This document shows, in pieces, positions 12,455-24,579 of a stretch of 64,000 bases of DNA. The stretch lies in NCBI RefSeq assembly GCF_003369915.1, contig NC_046677.1:4650001-4714000 (forward strand). The letters are read 5' to 3'. Position numbers and translations under genes: made by a program. This stretch comes from Drosophila miranda. Taxonomy: Eukaryota > Arthropoda > Insecta > Diptera > Drosophilidae. The notes beneath the pieces were generated by a model. It saw only the letters and a program-made list of their open reading frames with translations, was not told the DNA's origin and did not search any database. Within the stretch, counting starts at the first letter, position 1, and each line of letters opens with the position of its first letter.

Positions 12455-12547
12455 TTATCTGTTATCTTTCCTGCACAACGCTAACTTTGCAATGTTAGCT
12501 TCCCTTTCACTCTTACGGAGTCTACGCAAATGCCTTTTGCTCATCAT
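12455..12547 (-). pseudogene. Possible N-terminal coding remnant of the TA-target transposon
   Basis: An open frame of 30 codons starting ATG ATG at 12547, stop TAA at 12455-12457. The product is strongly basic with a long amphipathic helix (MMSKRHLRRLRKSE...), plausible as the start of a DNA-binding protein. It may be exon 1 of a transposase whose middle is deleted. The family is unknown. Confidence 0.35.
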
Positions 12548-13307
12548 TTTATTTGAAATATATAATATATATTTGCACGTACCTGTTTATATTAATTTGA
12601 TTTATTTATTAATTCTTTTCCACTTTTTTAATAAATGTTTACACAAAAGACTCTTCCAGCGATTAGATGTTGTACAGAAGTGAACAAAATCAACGCATAA
12701 AGCAAACGAGGAAAACAAATTAATTTTGTTTGTGTAAATTCTTGTCTCTTTCATTCCACGAGCGCAACTACAGTAAAATATCACGATTAACTTACCATTT
12801 CGATGCTTATTGCATGTCGTGGCTCGGTAAAAACTAGCTGAGTGGGCACTGTAACTCCACGGAATTGCGGTTATTTGCCGCCTTCAAAAACAAACCGAAG
12901 GCGGCTTCGTTTTTCGTTTCTTTTTCGACTGGTCCGCGTTCGCTTCCCGCGTAACTAGTTGCAGAACTAGTACATTGTAGTCGACGAAGACCTGGTCCGC
13001 GTTCACTTCCCGCGTAACTAGTTGCGTAGCTAGTTGCGCGGTAAACAGCGCAGAACTAGTTCGAGAGGGGTCAATTGACCCCTTTGGTTCTACAGGGTAT
13101 GTAGATATGCATGTACATACATATGTATGTATATGTAGTATGTATACATATATGCAAATCAGCTTTACAAGTGAAACCGTTGGTTTAGTTTTTGAGGCAG
13201 GAGCACCGATTTTCGATTTGGACACTGGGCACTCGATTTTCCGTCAGAATCAATCAAACAAATAGTGAATTATCATAGCTCTTCAGGCATATATAAATAT
13301 AAGTCTA

Positions 13308-13328
13308 TAATCAATCAATCAATCAATC
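13308..13328. repeat. (AATC)n microsatellite in U2
   Basis: About five AATC units. The same site has about six units in U4 (45842-45866) and about nine in the parent (52804-52840). U1 and U3 instead carry a run of eight C (near 3748 and 20882). Confidence 0.9.
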
Positions 13329-13433
13329 TGACAATCATTTGTTTTTGGTATAAAAATATACAATTATTAGTATCAAAATATAGTATAGTACAGTTTTTCA
13401 CTCGTGCTCGTGCTTGATCGCGTATATGTATAT

Positions 13434-13975
13434 CCGTTGGACTCCGAGGACGACCTCCTGCCAGCTGATGGGCGCAACCCTATAGAGTCTGTTGGATCGG
13501 TAGATATTGTTAACTGGACTAATAAATAGTTTCGTACCAAACAAACCTTTTTCGCAGTTTTTTCTTTGATTGTTGTTTAATGCTGTAAGAGCGTAGGTGT
13601 TGATTGGTTGTTGTATTCTTCGTCTATGATACAGCATCCGTAGGACCCCGAGGAAGAGCGCCTGCCAGCTAAAGTGAGACCCCAATACCGTCTATTGGAT
13701 CGGTAGATATTGTTAACTGGACTAATAGTTTCGTACCAAACAAACCTTTTTCGCAGTTTTTTCTTTGATTGTTGTTTAATGCTGTAAGAGCGTAGGTGTT
13801 GATTGGTTGTTGTATTATTCGTCTAAGATACAGCATCCGTTGGACCCCGAGGAAGAGATCCTGCCAGCTAAAGTGAGACCCCAATGGCGTCTGTTGGATC
13901 GGTAGATATTGTTAACTGGACCAATAAATAGTTTCGTACAAAACAAACCTTTTTCGCAGTTTTTTTTTGTTGATT
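13434..13975. repeat. 203-bp minisatellite, about three copies (U2)
   Basis: Same repeat as in U1; cores at about 13489, 13689 and 13889. Confidence 0.88.
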
Positions 13976-15311
13976 ATTGTTTAAAGCAGTAATGGAGTAG
14001 AAGGTGTTGATTGGCTGTTGTATTATTCTTCTAAGGAAGATAGGTAGATAGAGTGAACTTATTACTCGAACCGGAACTAAATACTTTCTTACGAAACGAA
14101 CATTTTTGTTTTGTTTGTTTTGTTTCACTGTCTTTTGTTTGTTGGTTGTGTTTTTCACTTTTTGCTTAAATTAGTTTAAAAAAAATATCACTTTATTCTT
14201 AATATCTAGTCAAAAAATATTGCGGAAAAAAAAAACTACAAAATTTAGAATTTATTTTGCTCCCGAGCTGTGAACTCTCTGCCACTCCGAATAACACTGA
14301 TACTTTTTCAGTATTCTCACACGTTCACGAATTTGACAACTGGGGTTTCGTTGGGCTTGGATTGCTTGTTTCTGTTTTTTTGGGGATACATATATTTAAA
14401 AAAAAAAAAAACAAAGTATTCGGGTAGAAAGTTGTGTGTTACTAATCGATTTATATCATATAATTACGGCGATATAGCATCCATAGGGCTTATACTCCCG
14501 AAATTTGGTGCGAAATAAAAGCACTGACTTCAAATAGTTTCATTTGTTTTCATGTTGTTTTTATTTTATACAAGAGAATTTCATAAAATAATTGTCATAC
14601 ATACATACATAATAATTAAATTGATTTTTGTTTTTATTAAATTACAAAATAACGACTATATTTGATTTGCTTTTTACAGCACTCGCGGAATTTGTTCAAC
14701 AAGTTTTGGACACACAATCCTATATTGGTTGGAAAAATCTATATTTAAATGTATATAGTATAGCATATAAGTATATAGTAAGTATGTATTGCAATTTGGT
14801 GGCTTGTCTGTCAAGCAAAGATGGTTTTCGATCCGAGTTGTGTTTTGTTGTGTTGTTTTGTGTTATAGGTAAATAATACTTAAGATTCAAACAATATTAT
14901 TTCTTTATTATATTATGTTAAGTTATGCATATAAGTTCGACTTAATTTAATTTAGTTTGCATACCTAAAGAGCACATATTGGAGTTTTACTTATTTAAGA
15001 TTTCAGATTTCTCTTTGCGTTTCGTTTCGAGCAGCTCTCTCTCTCGCTTAAAGCCTGGCATTAAGCCACGTAATTGCTGCTGTAATTGGCTGACATTTGG
15101 ACTCGGATTCGATAGATGATTTTGTTCACAGCAATTACGTTGATTCAATGCAAGGCTCTCCCTCCAATGAGTATTTTGGGGGGCAGTGTTGGAACATTCC
15201 CTTGATCTGTCTGTGTGTGTGTTTGTGTGTGTATTTTTTGTTATATTTTTTTATGACCACATTTTACATTAAAGCAGCTTTTAATTACATATTCTTCTCG
15301 TTGTTTATTGT

Positions 15312-18300
15312 TTACTGCACTTCGCTATCACTATCACTCTTTTCTGGAAAAAAAAACAAAACAAAATAAATATTTAAAGATAATAAATAAGGAAATAAGT
15401 ACATACCCTTCTTGCCCGTGTAGGCATGACGTTTCAGTCGATCGTATAAGTCTTCTTTAGTTCTATAAAGCGAGGCATTCGACCTGGCCAATGTGCTCAT
15501 CTTGCCCCCATGCAAAGCTGCACAAAATCAATTTTATTTTAAGGAAAAATGTGATGAAAAACAATTCTATCGCATACCATCCTTCATATACGTTTCGTTG
15601 TAGAAATTGGGCATCTCCCAGCCATCCTCCTCGTCGTCGTAGTAGTGCGCATAGGTGCTGTGGTGCGAGGGCGCTATGGACTCCGCGTAGGGTGTGTGGG
15701 CGCCATAGTAGAAGTTCACCTGCGAGCCCGTTTGATCGATGGCAGGAGTTAGCATCTTCTTGGGATCGCGGCGCTTCGTCGAGCGCACGCATATCATCCA
15801 AATGAGCAGTACAATGATGATAATGAAGATCACTGCACCGGCAATGCCGCCCGCGATGTACGCAAACTCCGAACGCTCGGCGCAATGGGGTCCGGTGAAG
15901 GAGCCGACGCAACGGCAAGAGGGTGTACCCTTCAGATCCTTGACACAGGCGCCCGAGTTCTCGCAGAAGCCGTCGCACACATCCGTGCAGGCCATGTGGG
16001 GTTTGCCCTCGGCTATGTGCTCGCAGGGATTGGTGCATTCGCTCTTGGAGGTGGCGCCGGTGATCTTGGTGCTGTGATTGGGCGGGCACTGGATGCAGGC
16101 GGTCTGCTGCGACTCGGACTGATAGAAGCCCTTTCTGCACTCAATGCACATATTGAGGGTGGCATTCAGATAGGTTCCGGGCGAGCAAACAGGCAGGGTG
16201 CACGCCTCCACGGAACTGGCACCCACCTTGGGTGTGGTGCGTCCCAGGGGACAGGCGGCGCACGACGGCTGTACGCCCTGCAGGCGGTAGGTTCCACGCG
16301 GGCAGGGCTCGCAGCGACCATCGGCGCCGAGCTGCTGGCCAGAGCTGCACTCGTCGCGGCACTCCTTGCGCGAGTTCGCCTCCGTGGAGCGGGTGGTCTG
16401 ACCGAGGCCGCACAGATCGCAGCCAAAGGCTCCCTCGTTCGACTGATAGAATCCATGGCCGCAGGAGCGGCACAGACCCGTCTCCGCATCGAAATACTTG
16501 CCAGCCGGACAGCGTTCCTTGCAGTCGGCCGCCGACCGGGCTCCAGGTCCAGCCGTGACTCCAGGACGTCCTGCAATCACCGGACACTTGCTGCACTGCT
16601 GCTGGCCCGCCTCCGACTGATAGGTGCCGCGCGCACAGGCAATACACGTCTTGTTGGCACTGTCGTAGTAGGTGCCAATGGCACAGGGCACACAGTCGGG
16701 TATCATCACCACCTGACCCACGGGACAGGCGTACTCCGAGCCGAGCTCCAGGGAGGCCGGATCGGGCACTGTGTTGGGCAGGATCTCCTGCACGGCAAAC
16801 TGATCGTCCTCGAGGATGAGTTTCTCCAACAGCTGCTTGACACTCGAGCGTTCGCCCGTCGATGTATGGACCACAGGATCGCTAAAGAGGCAGCAGGAAA
16901 ATTACAAGTTACTACGTGGGTTTTTAATGGATTTTCATTTGTATATTAATACAATTAATCTTAATGGTGGATTTCTCGGACTCTAGTTAAAGTTCATGAG
17001 ATAAATATTACTTGATTTGAGCAACAGATAGATAAACCTTCAGATATCCATGGTATTCTATTGAAATATCTTTGTGCAAGTAATATTTTTCGTCTATTCT
17101 TTAAATAAACCAAGAGAAACCCACATCGAGTGGTGTAAGCACGCATAGACATGTAGTATGGTATTAGAAAAAGCATTAGAAAGTGTTTTTGCATGGCGAT
17201 TGGTTGGTTTCTTTGGTGGATTGGTGCTGGGCAGATATATCGGGGTGCATGAACCGCAAAACGAATGGAATGCTAAGGACATGGACATACTTTACAGCCG
17301 GGAAGGCTATCTCCAGGGTGTATGTATCACCGCCAGTTTGTTGGCGTCCCTGGCGACCCGTCAATGCCAGATCGTCATCCTCATCGCTGTAAGTTTTTGT
17401 GGGTTAACGAACAAATACAATACATAAAACATATAACATATACACAGGAAGTACACACAAAATATATATATAATACACGACATGCTGGACCACTGAGGGT
17501 CCAGACATCGGTCTGAATGTCCTTGCACTCTCTATCCGAAAACAAATATTAATTGGATATCAAAGCTTTCTTTCATGCAAAAACAAACCTCGTTCCCTCG
17601 ATGGCATACGAGCAGAAGTTCCAGTCCCTGTTCAATCCATTCACAGAGTTCGTCACCTTCTGCCGCAGCACTGCCTGTCCCGCCTTGTTGCACAGCACAT
17701 CCGAGGGGAAGAGCATCTTGATGCGGAACACACGCTGCGCGGGCTTCGAGGGCGAGCAGGATGGATAGACCAGAGGCATCGAGGGTTCGCGCGTGGGACG
17801 CCAGAAGCCCTCGGCTCCGCAGGTGTAGAATTCGGGCACTTGTTCGGAGAAGCGTAGACCAGCATTGCAGGCAATCTCACACACCTTGAACTGTCCGCCT
17901 GCGCACCAGTCCTTGCAGACCTGCGAGCCACCCACGGGATCAGCCAAGGCAGGGCAGAAGTCAGCTAAAGAAATACATTTCAGATGTAAATAAATGATAT
18001 TCAATAGCAGGATATTTTGTGGTGGATACTTACTCAACAGCGAAACCTTAAAGCTGCAGGAAGCCGTATTGCCAGCCGCATCGGAGGCAATGTAGGTGAT
18101 ATCGTAGGTTGCCCAGAGAAGGGTCGTGCCCGAGCGATGTCCATTGCGTTCGTAGATCTTCGTGACGCCAATATTGTCGCTGAAGTGTGGCTCATCCCAG
18201 GTGACGACGGCCGAACCGTTCTTTGCTATGACCCACAGATCTCCAGGGCAGTGCTCGACGACTGGTGGCTCCTTGTCCACAACCAGCTGCTGGCAATTGC

Positions 18301-19987
18301 CGCCGGTATAGCCCACAGGACACTTGCGTTGTCCGCACAGCGAGGGTACATTCCGCTCCACGCCCCCGGAGGTGACCTCATAGCCGGCCCAGTTGAGAAT
18401 AAGACCGGGATAGAGTACTGGTTCCGAGCGACAGTCGCGCACTTGCTTCTGGATCTCGGAGGTGATGTCGAGGGCGCGGGCCCACACCTGGGTCTTGGTC
18501 ACGGTGCCCTGGAAGCCGGCATCTGAGTAGGCCAACTCATGGCTGACGCCGCCATAGGGCTGTGGACGACCCAGCACCGACCAGAGATACCCAGGGAGGG
18601 CTCCTCCAGCGCCGTACTCCATTTTGCTGGCAATCAATCCTTCGGTGATGAGCTGCAGCTGTCCGCTGACGCCGTCCCAGACGACAGCCACATGATGCCA
18701 CTGTCCATCGTTGACGGAGGTGTACTCGCCGAAGCTCAGGAAGGCATCGGATTGGTCCTCAAACAGCGAGACCTGCACGCCACTGGAGTGGGCCTGCAGC
18801 AGGAGGCGACGGTGTTGCGTCATGCGTGCGGATTCCACTCCGTACAGCGAAAAGAAGATGCCGGGATCGTCCTTCTGGGCGAATTGCACCCACATGGCCA
18901 CCGTCAAGCTGTTGGCTCCGCCCGTGGCGAAGGGCACCACCTGGGCGGCCGTAGACCTCGAGGGGTCGCTGAAGTACAGATCGTAGTCCACTTGGATGGC
19001 CTTGCGGCAATCATCGCCGGTCATGTTGAAGGGGCAGTAGAAGCCGTTGGTGAGGTACACACAGCTAGCCCCAGGCGGACACGAGTTGTCCTTGCAGTCG
19101 GCAATGTCCTGTTCGCAATCGCGGCCCGTAAAGCCCGCGGGACACTGGCAGCTGTAGCCAGCGCCATTGTCCACACAGGTGGCACCGTTCTGGCAGACAT
19201 GCTCCTCGCAGGCATCGTACTCGTACTGGCAGCCAATGCCGGAGTAATCCGCCGGACAGCTGCAGTTCAGGCCGGAGCCAAAGTCCTGGCACTTGCCGCC
19301 GTGCATGCACGGATCGCCGATGCAGCGTTCGGGTGCCGTCTCGCAGTTCTTGCCATCGGTGCCGCTGGGGCACACACAGAAGTAGTCCTGGAACAGGTCA
19401 ATGCAGCTGGCATCGTTCTGGCATGGCGCCTGGAGGCTGCAGGTCGTAACCTGCTGCTCGCAGCGCATGCCGCTCCATCCGGGCTCACAGCCGCACTCGA
19501 AGCCACCGACACGATCGCGACAGATGCCGTTGTTAAGGCAGGGCTGCGCCTCGCAGTCATCGATATCCGTCTCGCAGAGGATGCCCTTGAAGCCATCGCG
19601 GCAGACGCACTCGTACTTGTTGTCCAGATCCAGGCAGCGTTCGGTGCCCACGGGATTGCACGGATCGCTGAGGCACTCATCGATCTCCGCCTCGCAGCTG
19701 AGACCCACGTAGCCGGGACGGCACTTGCACGTAAAGCCATCGATCTGATCCACACAGGTGGCTCAGGGTCGGTTCTCGCAGTCGTCGATATTCACCTCGC
19801 AGGCGGCACCCGTCCAGCCGGGATGGCAGACGCACTCGTGATCGAACAGTCGGTCCACGCAGGTGCCATGTTTGCAGGGTTCCGACAGGCACAGGTCGAT
19901 CTTCTGCTCGCAGCGTTTGCCCGTAAAGCCGGGCGGACAGGCGCACTAGAAGTCATTGACCAGGTCCGTGCAGTTGGCGCCCAGCAG
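15312..19987 (-). pseudogene. uif: Truncated uif copy 2 (C2)
   Basis: Exons by homology: 18034-19987, 17589-17964, 17291-17386, 15578-16881, 15407-15517, 15312-15343. Lesions: TAG at 19946-19948 (Gln codon) and TGA at 19763-19765 (Cys codon) in the EGF exon; a 6-bp in-frame loss near 19033; the shared 123-bp EGF fusion; loss of the 126-bp exon except its last bases (to 17531); and the 84-bp in-frame deletion also seen in C1 (435 codons left in the membrane-helix exon). Splice sites of the remaining exons look intact. No promoter or start. Pseudogene. Confidence 0.9.
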
Positions 19988-21015
19988 GCAGAACTCGCTC
20001 TTTCCTCTTCGCTCTCTCCTTTAGGGACAGCGACTTTGCGCCATTTACGCTTTTTTCGCACACACACATACATACATACATACATATACAAACAAAAAGA
20101 CCGCGTGGCCGAAAGAAAAAAAATGCAAGACACCTGTGACACACATGCGACCCAGGGCTTATTTATGTACATACGAAAAATTAATAAATTAATCTAATAA
20201 AAATGCTTACACATAGTAATTAGCTACGCTATATCGCGATATGCAATTTTTCTGCCATTCCATTGTTTACATTCTCACGCTCTCAATAGACGCACGCTTA
20301 TTTTCATAAATTTAACACTTTAAAGCCAGGATTTTTTATATTTTTCAGCGCCCTACACTAAAACTTATTACGTGACAATATATTCTGAATTATTTACACA
20401 ATTTTTCCGCTTTTCGCGACCCGAAACCGGGTAAAAGAACGCGGAGCTGATTGTGAACGCGTGCAAATGGAAGCTAGAACTGGGAGAGAGGAGAATGGGA
20501 AATTGTATTCTTTTCTGCTCCTCTTCCACGCTCTCTCCTAATGCATAAGACATTGGATTGGCAATTCTTATTCCAAATGAAATTCCAATGTAATTCTCAC
20601 GTTCCCGAGTCTTCGTCCGTCGTAATCTTTCAATATTGTCGGAATTGTGTTTAGTAAACACTCTGTACATATGTAGATATGCATGTACATACATATGTAT
20701 GTATATGTAGTATGTATACATATATGCAAATCAGCTTTACAAGTGAAACCGTTGGTTTAGTTTTTGAGGCAGGAGCACCGATTTTCGATTTGGACACTGG
20801 GCACTGGATTTTCCGTCAGAATCAATCAAACAAATAGTGAATTATCATAGCTCTTCAGGCATATAAATTGTAAGTCTATAATCCCCCCCAATTCTCTATG
20901 AAATAAGTTGACAATCAATTTTTTTTTGGTATAAAAATATATAATTATTAGTATCAAAATATAGTATTGTACAGTTTTTCACTCGTGCTCGTGCTTGATC
21001 GCGTATATGTATATC

Positions 21016-21541
21016 CGTTGGACTCCGAGGACGCCCTCCTGCCAGCTGATGGGCGCAACCCTATAGAGTCTGTTGGATCGGTAGATATTGTTAACTGGAC
21101 TAATAAATAGTTTCGTACCAAACAAACCTTTTTCGCAGTTTTTTCTTTGATTGTTGTTTAATGCTGTAAGAGCGTAGGTGTTGATTGGTTGTTGTATTCT
21201 TCGTCTATGATCCAGCATCCGTAGGACCCCGAGGAAGAGCGCCTGCCAGCTAAAGTGAGACCCCAATACCGTCTATTGGATCGGTAACTGGACTAATAAA
21301 TAGTTTCGTACCAAACAAACCTTTTTCGCAGTTTTTTCTTTGATTGTTGTTTAATGCTGTAAGAGCGTAGGTGTTGATTGGTTGTTGTATTATTCGTCTA
21401 TGATACAGCATCCGTAGGACCCCGAGGAAGAGCGCCTGCCAGCTAAAGTGAGACCCTAATAGCGTCTGTTGGATCGGTAGATATTGTTAACTGGACCAAT
21501 AAATAGTTTCGTACCAAACAAACCTTTTTCGCAGTTTTTTT
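21016..21541. repeat. 203-bp minisatellite, about three copies (U3)
   Basis: Cores at about 21070, 21270 (with 9 bp missing inside the core, 'ggatcggtaactgg') and 21466. Confidence 0.88.
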
Positions 21542-24500
21542 TTGTTGATTATTGTTTAAAGTAGTAATGGAGTAGGTGTTGATTGGCTGTTGTATTATTC
21601 TTCTAAGGAAGATAGGTAGATAGAGTGAACTTATTACTCGAACCGGAACTAAATACTTTCTTACGAAACGAACATTTTTGCTTTGTTTGTTTTGTTTCAC
21701 TGTCTTTTGTTTGTTGGTTGTGTTTTTCACTTTTTGCTTAAATTAGTTTAAAAAAAATATCACTTTATTCTTAATATCTAGTCAAAAAATATTGCCGAAA
21801 AAAAAAACTACAAAATTTAGAATTTATTTTGCTCCCGAGCTGTGAACTCTCTGCCACTCCGAATAACACTGATACTTTTTCAGTATTCTCACACGTTCAC
21901 GAATTTGACAACTGGGGTTTCGTTGGGCTTGGATTGCTTGTTTCTGTTTTTTTGGGGATACATATATTTAAAAAAAAAAAAAACAAAGTATTCGGGTAGA
22001 AAGTTGTGTGTTACTAATCGATTTATATCATATAATTACGGCGATATAGCATCCATAGGGCTTATACTCCCGAAATTTGGTGCGAAATAAAAGCACTGAC
22101 TTCAAATAGTTTCATTTGTTTTCATGTTGTTTTTATTTTATACAAGAGAATTTCATAAAATTAATTGTCATACATACATACATAATATTTAAATAGATTT
22201 TTGTTTTTATTAAATTACAAAATAACGACTATATTTGATTTGCTTTTTACAGCACTCGCGGAATTTGTTCAACAAGTTTTGGACACACAATCCTATATTG
22301 GTTGGAAAAATCTATATTTAAATGTATATAGTATAGCATATAAGTATAGTAAGTATGTATTGCAATTTGGTGGCTTGTCTGTCAAGCAAAGATGGTTTTC
22401 GATCCGAGTTGTGTTTTGTTGTGTTGTTTTGTGGTATAGGTAAATAATACTTAAGATTAAAACAATATAATTTCTTTATTATATTATGTTAAGTTATGCA
22501 TATAAGTTCGACTTAATTTAATTTAGTTTGCATACCTAAAGAGCACATATTGGAGTTTTACTTATTTAAGATTTCAGATTTCTCTTTGCGTTTCGTTTTG
22601 AGCAGCTCTCTCTCTCGCTTAAAGCCTGGCATTAAGCCTCGTAATTGCTGCTGTAATTGGCTGACATTTGGACTCGGATTCGATAGATGATTTTGTTCAC
22701 AGCAATTACGTTGATTCAATGCAAGGCTCTCCCTCCAATGAGTATTTTGGGGGGCAGTGTTGGAACATTCCCTTGATCTGTCTGTGTGTGTGTATTTTTT
22801 GTTATATTTTTGTATGACCACATTTTACATTAAAGCAGCTTTTAATTACATATTCTTCTCGTTGTTTATTGTTTACTGCACTTCGCTATCACTATCACTC
22901 TTCTCTGGAAAAAAAAACAAAAACAAAATAAATATTTAAAGATAATAAATAAGGAAATAAGTACATACCCTTCTTGCCCGTGTAGGCATGACGTTTCAGT
23001 CGATCGTATAAGTCTTCTTTAGTTCTATAAAGCGAGGCATTCGACCTGGCCAATGTGCTCATCTTGCCCCCATGCAAACCTGCACAAAATCAATTTTATT
23101 TTAAGGAAAAATGTGATGGAAAACAATTCTATCGCATACCATCCTTCATATACGTTTCGTTGTAGAAATTGGGCATCTCCCAGCCATCCTCCTCGTCGTC
23201 GTAGTAGTGCGCATAGGTGCTGTGGTGCGAGGGCGCTATGGACTCCGCGTAGGGTGTGTGGGCGCCATAGTAGAAGTTCACCTGCGAGCCCGTTTGATCG
23301 ATGGCAGGAGTTAGCATCTTCTTGGGATCGCGGCGCTTCGTCGAGCGCACGCATATCATCCAAATGAGCAGTACAGTGATGATAATGAAGATCACTGCAC
23401 CGGCAATGCCGCCCGCGATGTACGCAAACTCCGAACGCTCGGCGCAATGGGGTCCGGTGAAGGAGCCGACGCAACGGCAAGAGGGTGTACCCTTCAGATC
23501 CTTGACACAGGTGCCCGAGTTCTCGCAGAAGCCGTCGCAGACATCCGTGCAGGCCATGCCAGTGCCATTGAAGCCCGGTTTGCACTCGCACTTAAAGTCC
23601 GAGGTCTCTGGTACCATGATGCAGTAGGCATTCGCATCGCAGTGGGGTTTGCCCTCGGCTATGTGCTCGCAGGGATTGGTGCATTCGCTCTTGGAGGTGG
23701 CGCCGGTGATCTTGGTGCTGTGATTGGGCGGGCACTGGATGCAGGCGGTCTGCTGCGACTCGGACTGATAGAAGCCCTTTCTGCACTCAATGCACATATT
23801 GAGGGTGGCATTCAGATAGGTTCCGGGCGAGCAAACAGGCAGGGTGCATTCCTCCACGGAACTGGCACCCACCTTGGGTGTGGTGCGTCCCAGGGGACAG
23901 GCGGCGCACGAGGGCTGTACGCCCTGCAGGCGGTAGGTTCCACGCGGGCAGGGCTCGCAGCGACCATCGGCGCCGAGCTGCTGGCCAGAGCTGCACTCGT
24001 CGCGGCACTCCTTGCGCGAGTTCGCCTCCGTGGAGCGGGTGGTCTGACCGAGGCCGCACAGATCGCAGCCAAAGGCTCCCTCGTTCGACTGATAGAATCC
24101 ATGGCCGCAGGAGCGGCACAGACCCGTCTCCGCATCGAAATACTTGCCAGCCGGACAGCGTTCCTTGCAGTCGGCCGCCGACCGGACTCCAGGTCCAGCC
24201 GTGACTCTAGGACGTCCTGCAATCACCGGACACTTGCTGCACTGCTGCTGGCCCGCCTCCGACTGATAGGTGCCGCGCGCACAGGCAATACACGTCTTGT
24301 TGGCACTGTCGTAGTAGGTGCCAATGGCACAGGGCACACAGTCGGGTATCATCACCACCTGACCCACGGGACAGGCGTACTCCGAGCCGAGCTCCAGGGA
24401 GGCCGGATCGGGCACTGTGTTGGGCAGGATCTCCTGCACGGCAAACTGATCGTCCTCGAGGATGAGTTTCTCCAACAGCTGCTTGACACTCGAGCGTTCG

Positions 24501-24579
24501 CCCGTCGATGTATGGACCACAGGATCGCTAAAGAGGCAGCAGGAAAATTACAAGTTACTACGTGGGTTTTTAATGGATT

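Larger units (their letters stand above)
11734..13097. mobile_element. 1,364-bp DNA transposon with TA target duplication, internally deleted
   Basis: Absent from all other units, where the sequence reads GTACATATGTAG without interruption. Here TA is duplicated (11732-11733 and 13098-13099). Termini are imperfect inverted repeats: CCCTCTAGTACC at the left and, on the opposite strand, CCCTGTAGAACC at the right (10 of 12 match). Subterminal regions at both ends are crowded with ACTAGTT/AACTAGTT and CGATTACCC motifs, which look like transposase binding sites. Two coding remnants on the minus strand are listed separately. I cannot place it in a named superfamily; TA targets occur in Tc1/mariner and several others. 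Confidence 0.75.
10604..19987 (-). repeat. Tandem unit U2 (about 7.57 kb plus two insertions)
   Basis: Same limits as the other units: flank-equivalent start at 10604, uif end at 19987. It is lengthened by a non-LTR fragment (10701-11137) and a TA-target DNA element (11734-13097). It carries three minisatellite copies and the (AATC)n allele. Confidence 0.93.
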
